DNA of 45,423 bases. Origin: Pseudomonadota bacterium (GTDB lineage: Bacteria > Pseudomonadota > Alphaproteobacteria > SHVZ01). Shown here in pieces: positions 23,629 to 31,809 of this stretch; the stretch's first letter is position 1; each line of letters starts with the position of its first letter. The DNA lies in contig JACQAG010000036.1 of NCBI GenBank assembly GCA_016195085.1, forward strand, positions 1 to 45,423. The letters are read 5' to 3'. Below the pieces are notes generated by a model. That model did no database searches, was not told the origin of the DNA, and was given only the letters and a program-made list of their open reading frames with translations. A program made the translations under genes and the position numbers.

Positions 23629-23900
23629 GGGCGAAACCTTCGATCCCAGAACGCATTATGCACCGTTTCCCCATCGGCTTCCAAGATCACGCGAAGCCAA
23701 CGCCGCCCGGAGTCGATCCAAGCCCACAGTCGGACGCGTCCATCCTCCTGTTTTTGTCGATGGACCGGCTGCGTGATGCATTTGGCGATCATATCTGCGT
23801 CAATGTCGGCTCGGTCGACCGCTCGCATCCGTCGTTCAAAATATACGGTTCGCCAGAATGGCGGTGGCGGCAGGCGTGTCCGCGCTGGTTGCATAGCCAT
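23625..23900 (-). CDS. DUF4258-like protein paired with DUF2283
   Basis: A 91-residue basic protein. The core, VYFERRMRAVDRADIDADMI followed by HRQKQEDGRVRLWAWI and RVILEADGETVHNAFWDRRF, resembles the DUF4258 fold, a small alpha-beta RNase-like (RelE/barnase-class) scaffold. The pattern 'dGR-R-W-x-I ... LRVIL ... T-x-x-A-x-x-D-R' is the visible hallmark. No catalytic residues can be assigned with confidence. It precedes the DUF2283 gene with a 4-base overlap. Start codon is uncertain (23900 or 23894); neither has a strong Shine-Dalgarno site. It diverges from the acyl-CoA ligase gene. Confidence 0.75.
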   Translation of the reverse strand: MAMQPARTRLPPPPFWRTVYFERRMRAVDRADIDADMIAKCITQPVHRQKQEDGRVRLWAWIDSGRRWLRVILEADGETVHNAFWDRRFRP

Positions 23901-23984
23901 ACTTTAGCCATGCCAATATTTTCGGCGCGGCAAATGCAAAGCTCACTCTTGCCCCGAGCCGGCCGAAAGCGAGATAAAGCGGCG

Positions 23985-25619
23985 ATGGCCAATCCCTTCG
24001 GGACCGATCTCGACCGCAACGCGGCCAACTTCGTGCCGCTCTCGCCGCTCTCCTTCCTCGCGCGGGCGGCCGCGGTCTATCCCACCCGCACCGCTCTCGT
24101 GCATGGGTCGGTCCGGCGGAGCTGGGCCGAGACCGCTTCGCGCTGCCGGCGCCTCGCCTCGGCCTTGAAGCGGCGCGGCATCGGCAAGGGCGATACGGTG
24201 GCCGTGATGGCGCCCAATGTGCCGGCACTCTATGAGGCGCATTTCGGCGTGCCGATGGCGGGTGCCGTCCTGAACGCGCTCAACATCCGCCTCGATGCCG
24301 AGGCTCTCGCCTTCATCCTGGAGCACGGCGAGACCAAGCTCCTCATCACCGATGGCGAGTTCGCGGGCGTGATCGGTGCCGCCCTGAAGCGCCTGGCAAA
24401 GCCGCCCGTGGTCGTCGACATCGAGGATGCGCTGGGGCCGAGCGCGCGGCTGGGCGAGGTGACATACGAGGCCCTCCTCGAGGAGGGCGACCCGAATGAC
24501 GCATGGACGCCGCCCGGCGATGAGTGGGATGCGATCGCGCTCAACTACACCTCGGGCACCACCGGCAATCCCAAGGGTGTGGTCTATCACCATCGCGGCG
24601 CCTATCTGAACGCGCTCGGCAATATCCTCGTCTGGCACCTGCAGCCGCATCCGACATATCTGTGGACGCTGCCGATGTTCCACTGCAATGGCTGGTGCTT
24701 CCCCTGGACTTTGGCGGCCCTCGCCGGCACCAGCGTGTGCTTGCGCCGGGTCGAGGCCGGCGCCATCTTCGCCGCTCTCGCGGATGAGAGGGTGAGCCAT
24801 CTCTGCGGTGCTCCCATCGTCATGAACATGCTCCTCAACGCCAAGCCCAACGAGCGCCGCCCGTTCGACCACAAGGTCGAGATGATGACCGCCGCCTCGG
24901 CGCCGCCGGCCGCCGTGATCCAGGGCATGGAAAAGCTCGGCTTCGCCATCACCCATGTCTACGGGCTGACCGAGGTCTACGGGCCCGCGGTGGTTTGCGC
25001 CTGGCATGACGCATGGAATGCCGAGCCGGCCGAAGAGCAGGCGCGCCTCAAGGCCCGCCAAGGTGTCCGCTATCCCGTGCTCGACGGGCTCATGGTCGCC
25101 GATCCCAAGACCTTGGCGCCGGTGCCGGCCGACGGCTTGACCATGGGCGAGGTGTTCATGCGCGGCAACATCGTCATGAAGGGCTACCTCAAGAATGCGC
25201 GCGCCAGCGAGGACGCCTTCCGCGACGGCTGGTTCCACACCGGCGATCTCGGCGTGATGCACGAGGACGGCTATATCGAGCTCAAGGACCGCTCGAAGGA
25301 CATCATCATCTCCGGCGGCGAGAACATCTCGACCATCGAGGTCGAAGGCGTGCTCTACCGGCACCCCGCGGTCTTGGAAGCCGCCGTGGTGGCGCGGCCG
25401 GATGCGAGGTGGGGCGAGAGCCCTTGCGCCTTCGTCACCCTCAAAGACGGGGCGAAGGCCGATTCCGAGGAGATCATCCAATTCTGCCGCCAGCACATGG
25501 CCCGGTTCAAAGTGCCGAAGACCGTGGTGTTCGGCCTCTTGCCGAAGACCTCCACCGGCAAGATCCAGAAATTCGTGCTGCGCGAGAAGGCGAAGGCGAT
25601 CGGCACGAGCGATCGATGA
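23985..25619 (+). CDS. AMP-forming acyl-CoA synthetase
   Basis: A 544-residue acyl-CoA ligase of the medium/long-chain type. The ATP loop is NYTSGTTGNPKGV near residue 187, the A5 motif VYGLTEVYG, the hinge DRSKDIIISGGENIS and the C-terminal lysine region LPKTSTGKIQKFVLR. It resembles enzymes grouped as methylmercaptopropionate-CoA ligase-like (DmdB) or FadD3-like; substrate assignment needs more than motif reading. The ATG at 23985 gives an N-terminus (MANPFGTDLDRNAANFVPLS) that fits homologues, whereas longer readings run through the promoter region. Its stop overlaps the start of the DUF488 gene (ATGA at 25616-25619). Confidence 0.94.
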   Translation: MANPFGTDLDRNAANFVPLSPLSFLARAAAVYPTRTALVHGSVRRSWAETASRCRRLASALKRRGIGKGDTVAVMAPNVPALYEAHFGVPMAGAVLNALNIRLDAEALAFILEHGETKLLITDGEFAGVIGAALKRLAKPPVVVDIEDALGPSARLGEVTYEALLEEGDPNDAWTPPGDEWDAIALNYTSGTTGNPKGVVYHHRGAYLNALGNILVWHLQPHPTYLWTLPMFHCNGWCFPWTLAALAGTSVCLRRVEAGAIFAALADERVSHLCGAPIVMNMLLNAKPNERRPFDHKVEMMTAASAPPAAVIQGMEKLGFAITHVYGLTEVYGPAVVCAWHDAWNAEPAEEQARLKARQGVRYPVLDGLMVADPKTLAPVPADGLTMGEVFMRGNIVMKGYLKNARASEDAFRDGWFHTGDLGVMHEDGYIELKDRSKDIIISGGENISTIEVEGVLYRHPAVLEAAVVARPDARWGESPCAFVTLKDGAKADSEEIIQFCRQHMARFKVPKTVVFGLLPKTSTGKIQKFVLREKAKAIGTSDR

Positions 25620-26215
25620 GCACCAGCGACAAACCGCCAGTCTTCACCATCGGCCATTCGAATCATTCCTGGGAAGCGTTTCTGGACCTGGTGAACCGGC
25701 ACGCGATCGAGATGATCGTCGACGTGCGCTCGGTGCCGAGCTCGCGCCGCTATCCCTGGTTCGCCCGCGACGCACTTGCCAAAGCGCTGAAGGAGGCCGG
25801 CCACGATTATCACTACCTGGGCGACCGCCTCGGCGGCCGGCCCAAGGATTCGATCTGCTATGCCGGCGGCGCCATCGACTATGGCCGGGTCGCCGCCACG
25901 CCGGCCTTCCGCTCCGGCTTGGACGAGCTGGCGGAGCTCGCCGTCAAGCATCGCCTGGCCCTCATGTGCGCTGAGCGCGAGCCCATGGACTGCCATCGCT
26001 CGATCCTGGTTTGCCGGCACCTGGCGCCGCTCGGCTTCGCCGTCTGCCACATCCATGGCGACGGCAGGCCGGAGGCCCAGGATGAATTCGAGGAGCGCTT
26101 GATCCAAGTGACCAGCTCGGATGACGGCCCGCTCTTGGCCGGGCTCGAAGAGCGCCCGCTTCAGGTGCAGCTCGCCTACAACCGCCGCGGCCGCAAGATG
26201 GCGTTCAGGGCGTAG
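25616..26215 (+). CDS. DUF488 family protein
   Basis: A 199-residue protein of the DUF488 family. The N-terminus FTIGHSNHSWEAFLDLV and the motif IVDVRSVPSSRRYPWF (about residues 38-53) are diagnostic, as are HYLGDRLGGRP and the cysteine pair region LALMCAERE...CHRSIL. The conserved cysteine in LMCAE and the histidine of CHR suggest a phosphatase- or rhodanese-like active site, but no reaction is established for the family. The gene is translationally coupled to the acyl-CoA ligase by a 4-base overlap. Nothing suggests a shared pathway. Confidence 0.94.
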   Translation: MSTSDKPPVFTIGHSNHSWEAFLDLVNRHAIEMIVDVRSVPSSRRYPWFARDALAKALKEAGHDYHYLGDRLGGRPKDSICYAGGAIDYGRVAATPAFRSGLDELAELAVKHRLALMCAEREPMDCHRSILVCRHLAPLGFAVCHIHGDGRPEAQDEFEERLIQVTSSDDGPLLAGLEERPLQVQLAYNRRGRKMAFRA

Positions 26216-26238
26216 GGCGCGACGACGAGCTCGCCGGC

Positions 26239-26571
26239 TCAGCCCCCGACCGGCATGAAGTCGTAGACCCCGACGCCCTGCACGATCATGAACTTGGCGG
26301 GACCGCCGTCCTGACCGTGCACATAGTGGGCGATCATCGGCGCGACGGTGCAGGTCTGGCCGGGCTGCAATACGTGGGTGGCGCGCGGCGCCCGGGTCTC
26401 GACCACCAGCGGTCCCGCCATGCAGAAGAAGCTGTCGGTGATCTCAGTGTGGTAGTACCAGGGGATGCACTGCCCGGCCGCCAGGGTCAGGATGGTGACG
26501 CGCAAATCCGCACCTTCGGCCACCGTCTCGCGGCCGGCGATGACATGGTCGCCGCGCGTGCGCTCCTGCAT
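26239..26571 (-). CDS. Cupin domain protein
   Basis: A 110-residue single cupin barrel. The first motif is IPWYYHTEITDSFFCMAGPL (about residues 36-55), with a histidine and a glutamate that could bind metal. The second motif is LQPGQTCTVAPMIAHYVHG with another histidine. The length is that of a one-domain cupin. Such proteins range from dioxygenases to sugar-binding or sensing proteins, and the ligand is unknown. It faces the DUF488 gene tail to tail. The 166 bases upstream to the next gene hold no recognisable feature. Confidence 0.9.
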   Translation of the reverse strand: MQERTRGDHVIAGRETVAEGADLRVTILTLAAGQCIPWYYHTEITDSFFCMAGPLVVETRAPRATHVLQPGQTCTVAPMIAHYVHGQDGGPAKFMIVQGVGVYDFMPVGG

Positions 26572-26737
26572 CGGCCGTCGCTCCGTCCCGTCCTTGCCTG
26601 GGGCGCACGATCCGGGGCGGCCCGCGGCTTGTCAAGCATGGCGGCCGTCGCAACCTGTCCCTAATGCCGTGTCTCACGCCAAGGGTGCAGTCCAGCGTGC
26701 CCGGGACTGGGACAGCGGGACAGGCAGGCGAATACCC

Positions 26738-27655
26738 CTATGTGGCCGGATTTGAGGCTGTCCCCGTCAGCTCAAGCACCGCCTCGACGACCGCCTCCGG
26801 CGCCTCGCGTGGAAAGAAATGCCCGGCCGCGGGCACCACGCGCCGCTGATAGGGGCCGGAGAAATGGCGCGCGTCCGCTTCGGATCCTTCCGGCGGCGTC
26901 ACGCCATCGGCCGCACCATGCAGCACGATCGTCGGCACCGTGATTGGAGGCTGGGCGGCAAGCGAGCGTTCGATCGCCTCCAGCGCCGGATCGCCCGGCG
27001 CGTTGCCGACGCGGTGCCGGTAGGAGTGGATCACCACCTCGACGAAGTCCGGGTTATCGAAGGACGCCGCCGTCCGCTCGTAGCCCGCATCGTCGAGGCT
27101 GAGATTCGGCGACCAGAGCTCAAATAGCAGACGGCAGAGCTGGCGTCGGTTGGCCTCGAGACCGGCATGACCGCGTTCGGTTTGGAAGTACCAGTAGTAC
27201 CAGAGCCGATGCTCTTCACGTGGATCGGCGGGAGCGCCGGAGAGGGCGATGTTCTGGATGTTGTAGCCGGTGATCGAGACCAAGGCGCGGACGCGCTCGG
27301 GCCACAAGGCCGCGACAATGCAAGCGGCGCGGCCGCCCCAATCGTAGCCGACCAGAGTGGCGCGCTCGAGCCGGAGCCCATCCATGAAGGCGCGGAGATC
27401 ATCGCCGAGGGCGGCCTGCTGACCCGAGCGCGGCGTGCGCGCATGGAGAAAACGCGTCGGCCCGTAGCCTCTGAGATAGGGAACGAAGACGCGGTAGCCC
27501 GCGGCGGCAAGCGGGGTTGCGATGCCGTCCCAGGTTCGGGGATCATCGGGAAAGCCGTGGAGCAGGATAACGGGCGCACCATCGCCGGGGCCGCTTTCCT
27601 CGAAGGCGATCTCCAGCGCGTCGGTGCGAACGCGCTTCAACAACGGCCCCGTCAT
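26738..27655 (-). CDS. Alpha/beta hydrolase (epoxide hydrolase / haloacid dehalogenase-like)
   Basis: A 305-residue alpha/beta hydrolase whose nucleophile is an aspartate instead of serine: VGYDWGGRAA, the pattern of epoxide hydrolases and haloalkane or fluoroacetate dehalogenases. The oxyanion motif HGFPDDPRTWDG, the loop YLRGYGPTRFL and the final histidine in PAAGHFFPREAP agree. Cap-domain residues that would distinguish the two activities are not clear; the cap region contains LWYYWYFQTERG with several aromatics. It is the last gene of the leftward operon DUF1127-GFA-GST-hydrolase and starts 4 bases after the GST stop codon. In that setting, opening of epoxides or removal of halogens next to glutathione conjugation is a reasonable idea. 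Confidence 0.92.
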   Translation of the reverse strand: MTGPLLKRVRTDALEIAFEESGPGDGAPVILLHGFPDDPRTWDGIATPLAAAGYRVFVPYLRGYGPTRFLHARTPRSGQQAALGDDLRAFMDGLRLERATLVGYDWGGRAACIVAALWPERVRALVSITGYNIQNIALSGAPADPREEHRLWYYWYFQTERGHAGLEANRRQLCRLLFELWSPNLSLDDAGYERTAASFDNPDFVEVVIHSYRHRVGNAPGDPALEAIERSLAAQPPITVPTIVLHGAADGVTPPEGSEADARHFSGPYQRRVVPAAGHFFPREAPEAVVEAVLELTGTASNPAT

Positions 27656-27659
27656 TGCA

Positions 27660-28265
27660 TCAGCCCTGCGTGATCGGAATGTGTCCCGGCTGTCCTTCGA
27701 CGCGTTTGAACCAACTCTTGATCGCCGCGAAGCGACCGAGATCGAAGCCGCCTTCCTCCGCCACATGGGTATAGGCGTAGAGCGCCACATCGGCGATGGA
27801 ATAGCGCCCGCCCACGAAGTACGCGTTGCGGGCGAGATGATCCTCCATCACATCGAGGGCGGCATAACCCTGCTCGCGCTTGGCCGGAAGCTGCGCCTGC
27901 TGCGCCTCGCTCAGCTTCGGCAGATGCAGCCAGAAGCGGACCGTGGCGATGTTCGGCTCGTGGCTGTACTGCTCGAAGAACATCCATTGCAGCACCTGGG
28001 CGCGGAGGAGCCGGTCTGCCGGCAGCAAGGGCGTGCCGTCGGCCAGGTAGAAGATGATCGCGTTCGATTCGGGGAGGTGGGTCCCGTCATCGAGTGCCAG
28101 GGTCGGGATGCGCCCGTTCGGGTTCTTCTTCAGGAATTCCGGCGTCCTCGTCTCGCGCTTGAAGATGTCGAGCTCGACGCGTCGATAGGGAATGGCGAGC
28201 TGCGCCAAGACCAGGCGCGCCTTGTAGCCATTGCCCGACGGCATGTTGTCATAGAGCGTCAGCAT
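27660..28265 (-). CDS. Glutathione S-transferase family protein
   Basis: A 201-residue GST. The N-terminal thioredoxin-like domain begins MLTLYDNMPSGNGYKARLVL, with a serine (S10 in MPSGNG) where the beta/zeta-type catalytic Ser or Cys is expected. NPNGRIPTLALDDG contains the cis-proline, and LPESNAIIFYLA contains the glutathione-binding Glu-Ser pair. The C-terminal all-helical domain carries the capping-box motif YSIADVALYAY. It lies 26 bases after the GFA gene and 4 bases before the epoxide-hydrolase-like gene, which supports a detoxification role. The ATG at 28265 has GGGGAG just upstream. Confidence 0.95.
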   Translation of the reverse strand: MLTLYDNMPSGNGYKARLVLAQLAIPYRRVELDIFKRETRTPEFLKKNPNGRIPTLALDDGTHLPESNAIIFYLADGTPLLPADRLLRAQVLQWMFFEQYSHEPNIATVRFWLHLPKLSEAQQAQLPAKREQGYAALDVMEDHLARNAYFVGGRYSIADVALYAYTHVAEEGGFDLGRFAAIKSWFKRVEGQPGHIPITQG

Positions 28266-28291
28266 GTCTCCCCACTTCCCTTGAGCGGCCG

Positions 28292-28720
28292 TCAAGCGTA
28301 GCCCGTCGACCGCGGTCCGCGCTTGGAATGCTGTGGTAAGGAATCGGCCACCGCCAGCCAGCGGATCCGGCTCTGGGTCCAGATGTGCTCCTCCGGCGGC
28401 AGCGCATCGGGCTCATCGAAGGCGCCGACGGTGAGGTCGATCCAATTGGGATCCCCCACGCCATGCCACAGGAGCGGCGTGCCGCAGACCGAGCAGAAAC
28501 CCCGCTGCGCCTGGGCCGAGGATTGATAGATGGTGGGACAGCCCAAGGTGAAGGTCACCTGGCCGCGGGCATAGGTGGCCCAGGTCACGACCGGCGCTCC
28601 ACTCGCCTTCTGGCACATCCGGCAATGGCAGTAGTTGACCTTGTGGGGCGGGCCGGATGCCTGGAAGCGCACCGCGCCGCACAGGCATCCGCCCTCACGA
28701 ACCGTGGCGGCTTCGCCCAT
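28292..28720 (-). CDS. GFA family protein (glutathione-dependent formaldehyde-activating type)
   Basis: A 142-residue zinc protein of the GFA/CENP-V family. Zinc ligands are seen in GGCLCGAVRF (C-x-C), NYCHCRMCQKASG (C-x-C-x2-C) and FCSVCGTPL (C-x2-C), the full family set. The Gfa protein of Paracoccus speeds condensation of formaldehyde with glutathione, but most homologues lack tested function. It lies 6 bases after the DUF1127 gene and upstream of a GST gene, so glutathione chemistry is plausible. The C-terminal 30 residues (ADSLPQHSKRGPRSTG) are variable. Confidence 0.94.
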   Translation of the reverse strand: MGEAATVREGGCLCGAVRFQASGPPHKVNYCHCRMCQKASGAPVVTWATYARGQVTFTLGCPTIYQSSAQAQRGFCSVCGTPLLWHGVGDPNWIDLTVGAFDEPDALPPEEHIWTQSRIRWLAVADSLPQHSKRGPRSTGYA

Positions 28721-28726
28721 CGCGGC

Positions 28727-28951
28727 TCAGCCGCGCCAGAACGGCTTGTTGATCTCGCTCTCGGCCAAGGAGCGGCTGAGGCCGATATCCTTGAGCGCCG
28801 CCTCGTCCATCCGGCTCAGCGCATAGCGGCTGCGGGCCCGCTCCTGCCATTGCAGCGCCTTGTCCCAGAGGGTCACGAGCAGATTGCCGATGCCGGTCTG
28901 GCGATGGGCGGCGGCGGCGCTGTGAAGGGAGGTCGAGTCGATCCGGGTCAT
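28727..28951 (-). CDS. DUF1127 family protein
   Basis: A 74-residue protein whose C-terminal half is a DUF1127 domain: WQERARSRYALSRMDEAALK followed by DIGLSRSLAESEINKPFW. DUF1127 proteins are small arginine-rich RNA-binding or regulatory proteins; in Agrobacterium and Rhodobacter some affect phosphate and carbon metabolism through RNA turnover. The start is decided by the ribosome binding site: GAGGAG is 7 bases before the ATG at 28951 and only 1 base before the ATG at 28957. It heads a leftward operon with GFA, GST and hydrolase genes and diverges from a GcvA-like LysR gene, an arrangement that is frequent for DUF1127 genes. Confidence 0.93.
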   Translation of the reverse strand: MTRIDSTSLHSAAAAHRQTGIGNLLVTLWDKALQWQERARSRYALSRMDEAALKDIGLSRSLAESEINKPFWRG

Positions 28952-29050
28952 GGCCATTCTCCTCAATTTCTCTCATATGCAGGCTGCGGCAATCCGCTTC
29001 CTTGAGACTGAGAATGGTGCTATTTTTCTCGAGCCACAAACGACCATTTC

Positions 29051-29081
29051 GCATGATATGCATTATATGGAATAATCCATA
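29051..29081. promoter_or_regulatory. Inverted repeats in the LysR/DUF1127 intergenic region
   Basis: The AT-rich spacer between the divergent genes has GCAT-GAT-ATGC at 29051-29061 and TATGGA-ATAA-TCCATA at 29066-29081, both perfect inverted repeats. The second ends 3 bases before the LysR start codon. LysR-type regulators normally bind dyad sites in such spacers and repress their own gene, so these are candidate sites. The assignment is inferred. Confidence 0.45.
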
Positions 29082-29084
29082 GCG

Positions 29085-30011
29085 ATGAACCAAAGACTGC
29101 CGCCCCTGAATGCGCTCAAGGCCTTCGAGGCCGCGGGCCGGCATTTGAGCTTCACCAAAGCGGCCGAGGAGCTGGGGGTGACCCAGGCGGCCATCAGCCA
29201 TCAGATCAAGTTCCTGGAAGAGCTCTTGGGCCAGAAGCTGTTTCGGCGCATGACCCGGCGGCTGATGCTGACCGATGCGGGGCAGACGTTGCTCCCCGGC
29301 ATTCGCGATGGCTTCGAGACCTTGAGTGCCGCGGTCGCCCGGCTCCGCGCCTCGGGCAGCTCCGGTTCGCTCACCGTCAGCCTGATGGCGACGTTGGCGC
29401 TGCGCTGGCTGGTACCTCGGCTGGCCCGCTGGCAGCAGGCGCATCCCGACATCGATGTCCGGCTCTCGACCACCGCGCGGCTCGTCGACTTCCAGCGCGA
29501 GGATGTGGACGTGGCGATTCGCCATGGCTGGGGCGCGTGGCCGGGCTTGCGCTGCGACAAGCTGTTCGCGCCGCTCTATACGCCCTTGCTCAATCCAGCG
29601 CTGCTGCCGCCTGGCGTCAGGCTCACCCGACCGGCCGACCTCTTCCGGCTGCCGCTGTTGCGCGAGCATGACGAAGAGGTGAACTGGAGAGCCTGGTTTG
29701 CGGCCGCCGGCGAGACCTATGCGCCGATCCAGCGCGGGCCGGAATTCGATTCGACGGTGATGGCGGGACAGGCAGCGATCCAGGGGCTGGGTGCCGCCTT
29801 GGCGCCGCCTGAGTTCTTCGCCGAGGAGCTGTCCGAGGGGCGGTTGATTCAACCCTTCTCCATCATGACCAGCGCCGGCAAAGCCTATTACCTCGTCTGT
29901 CCGGAGGCGCGCGGCGAGCAGCCGAAGATCCAGGCCTTCCGGCAATGGCTGATGGACGAGGTTGCCGCCGATGCCGCCAACAGCAACGGGCGGGCGCGAA
30001 CGGCGGCGTGA
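29085..30011 (+). CDS. LysR family transcriptional regulator, GcvA-like
   Basis: A 308-residue LysR regulator. The DNA-binding domain is typical of the GcvA branch: LPPLNALKAFEAAGRHLSFT at residues 5-24, then KAAEELGVTQAAISHQIKFL and the wing LFRRMTRRLMLTDAG. The effector-binding domain covers about residues 92-295. It diverges from the DUF1127-GFA-GST-hydrolase operon and is the obvious candidate regulator. The ligand is unknown. The 264 bases after its stop codon hold no recognisable gene or terminator. Confidence 0.94.
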   Translation: MNQRLPPLNALKAFEAAGRHLSFTKAAEELGVTQAAISHQIKFLEELLGQKLFRRMTRRLMLTDAGQTLLPGIRDGFETLSAAVARLRASGSSGSLTVSLMATLALRWLVPRLARWQQAHPDIDVRLSTTARLVDFQREDVDVAIRHGWGAWPGLRCDKLFAPLYTPLLNPALLPPGVRLTRPADLFRLPLLREHDEEVNWRAWFAAAGETYAPIQRGPEFDSTVMAGQAAIQGLGAALAPPEFFAEELSEGRLIQPFSIMTSAGKAYYLVCPEARGEQPKIQAFRQWLMDEVAADAANSNGRARTAA

Positions 30012-30275
30012 CCCGGACCGCAGCGTGTCGGCGGCGCAGTCGTCCAACGCAAGCGACGACGACGCACCCCGATCGCGGCCGCGCTCGGATGGACGCGGGG
30101 GCGAACGCCCGTCACGACCGGTTTGGATGCGGGGGATGTGCTACCCCAGGGGCCTCGCGGGCCGGGCGCCTCGATCGGCTGGTGGCGGTCCGACCGCCAT
30201 CGCGGCGGGCCGTCAGCGTCGTCGTCGCGGTCGGCCGAACCCTGGTGCCGGTTCTCCGTTCGCGAATTTCAGGAA

Positions 30276-30446
30276 TCAGTGATGGGTGAGTTTGGCGATC
30301 TCGTCTTTGATGCGCAGCTTTTGGCGCTTTAGATCGGCGATGCGGCCGTCGTCGGGCGCCGGCCTGGTATTCTCTTCCTGGATCATATGCTCCAGATTCG
30401 CATGCTTGGCCTTGAGTTCCTCAATGCGCTGCATGTCGGCCATCAT
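30276..30446 (-). CDS. DUF465 (YdcH) family protein
   Basis: A 56-residue protein of the YdcH/DUF465 family: MQRIEELKAKHANLEHMIQE followed by DDGRIADLKRQKLRIKDEI and AKLTHH. The pattern of paired helices (L-x2-H/K-x2-L-x3-I ... L-K-x2-K-L-x-I-K-D-x-I) is diagnostic. The family is predicted to form a short coiled-coil hairpin, and function is unknown. GGAGG lies 4 and 7 bases before two adjacent ATG codons (30446 and 30443); either could be used. A second DUF465 gene is at 31810-32082. Confidence 0.92.
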   Translation of the reverse strand: MMADMQRIEELKAKHANLEHMIQEENTRPAPDDGRIADLKRQKLRIKDEIAKLTHH

Positions 30447-30582
30447 TGTGCCTCCATCTCCTCTGTTTTGCGCTCCGCCTAGGCTCTCCTGGAGGAAAGG
30501 CTACTCCCGCGACGACGGGCTTGCCAATCTCGATTTCGGGATGGCGATGGACGCTTACAAGCCGTCGTCGTAAACATCGGGG

Positions 30583-31227
30583 ATGAAAGAAAAGATTGAC
30601 TCCCGCCGGCGTCCGCAGCGGCTGATCGTGGCGATCAGCGGCGCATCGGGAGCGATCTATGGCGTGCGGCTCTTGCAGATTCTCCAAGATCAGCCGGTCG
30701 AGACCCACCTCGTCATCTCCGATGCGGCGCGGCTGACCTTGGCGGCGGAGACAGGTTACAAGCTGGCTCATGTCGAATCGCTCGCCGCCGTCGTTCATCC
30801 CAACAAGGACATCGGGGCTGCGATCGCGTCCGGCTCCTATCCGACCCTGGGCATGGTGGTCGCACCCTGTTCGGTCAAGACATTGGGCGAGATCGCCTCG
30901 GGCGTCACCCAGAGCCTCATCAGCCGGGCCGCCGATGTCGTCTTGAAGGAGCGGCGGCGGCTCGTGCTCATGCTGCGCGAAACGCCGCTCCATCTGGGCC
31001 ACATTCGCAACATGCTGGCGGTGAGCGAGATGGGGGCGGTGGTGGCCCCGCCGGTGCCGGCCTTCTATGGCGCGCCGCATACACTGGAAGAGATGGTCGA
31101 TCACACGCTCGGGCGAATCCTCGACCTTTTCGGCTTGGATGCCGGCACCGTCCGGCGGTGGGGCGAAGCCGAGGGCGATGGCGGCCGGCCGCTCAGCACC
31201 AGGACGCGGCGAACCCGGTCGCGCTAG
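30583..31227 (+). CDS. ubiX: Flavin prenyltransferase UbiX
   Basis: A 214-residue enzyme that prenylates FMN to the cofactor used by UbiD-type decarboxylases in ubiquinone synthesis and aromatic acid metabolism. VAISGASGAIYGVRLLQIL at about residues 16-34 is the FMN/phosphate-binding start. MVVAPCSVKTLGEIASGVTQ and LKERRRLVLMLRETPLHLGHIRNM are the family signatures, followed by PPVPAFYGAPHTLEEMVDHT. The C-terminal 20 residues are an Arg-rich extension. UbiD is not in the window. The start at 30583 has a weak upstream GGGGA. The 3' end overlaps that of the facing TIGR02444 gene by 4 bases. Confidence 0.95.
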   Translation: MKEKIDSRRRPQRLIVAISGASGAIYGVRLLQILQDQPVETHLVISDAARLTLAAETGYKLAHVESLAAVVHPNKDIGAAIASGSYPTLGMVVAPCSVKTLGEIASGVTQSLISRAADVVLKERRRLVLMLRETPLHLGHIRNMLAVSEMGAVVAPPVPAFYGAPHTLEEMVDHTLGRILDLFGLDAGTVRRWGEAEGDGGRPLSTRTRRTRSR

Positions 31228-31784
31228 CGACCTCGCGCCGCCTTGGCCATTCCCGCCAGGAGTGCCGCCAGCGCGTGGTGCTCGCGCCGCTTGGGCAAGA
31301 CTCCGGCATGGGCGAGATAGACCAGGAGGTTGTGACGGGCCTGGGTCATCGCTGCGTCCGGTCGGATGCGACCGCCTTGCGGCGCATGCTCGGCCAAGGT
31401 CACCTGCGCCATCTTCTCGGCGGCGAGCTCCGCCTTGGCGAGTTGTCGCCTGAGGCTCACGACCGCCGCCGGCGCCATGCCGAGCGGGTCGTCCTTGAGA
31501 TCGCGCCTCAGCCGGCGCAAGGGTGCTATGAGGCGCGTGCGCCAGCGTCGGATGCGGCGATCGGTCAGCGCTATTCGGCGGCGATCGAGAGCCACGCCCC
31601 TGCTTCCCAGCCAGCAGCAATAGAGCAGCAGGTTCACATCGAGATGACGGCGATCCTGGAGCTCGAGGCAGGCGGCGGCGACACCGTCGCGGCGATACAG
31701 CCTCAACGAAAAACGCCAGAAATTTCCGCTCCTTAGCCTTGCGGGAGGCCGTGCTGTCGGCTTCGGTAGGCTCAAATTGCGCAT
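31224..31784 (-). CDS. TIGR02444 family protein
   Basis: A 186-residue protein of the TIGR02444/DUF2390 family, found in proteobacteria and of unknown function. The hallmark segment is FWRFSLRLYRRDGVAAACLE (about residues 22-41), then LQDRRHLDVNLLLYCCWLG. The remaining part is mostly helical and basic, with RRWRTRLIAPLRRLRR in the middle. The ATG at 31784 is preferred because GAGG lies 4 bases upstream; a start 51 bases further out would overlap the divergent DUF465 gene. It converges on ubiX with a 4-base overlap. Confidence 0.87.
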   Translation of the reverse strand: MRNLSLPKPTARPPARLRSGNFWRFSLRLYRRDGVAAACLELQDRRHLDVNLLLYCCWLGSRGVALDRRRIALTDRRIRRWRTRLIAPLRRLRRDLKDDPLGMAPAAVVSLRRQLAKAELAAEKMAQVTLAEHAPQGGRIRPDAAMTQARHNLLVYLAHAGVLPKRREHHALAALLAGMAKAARGR

Positions 31785-31809
31785 CCGCCTCGATTGAGCT
31801 AGGAGAGTG

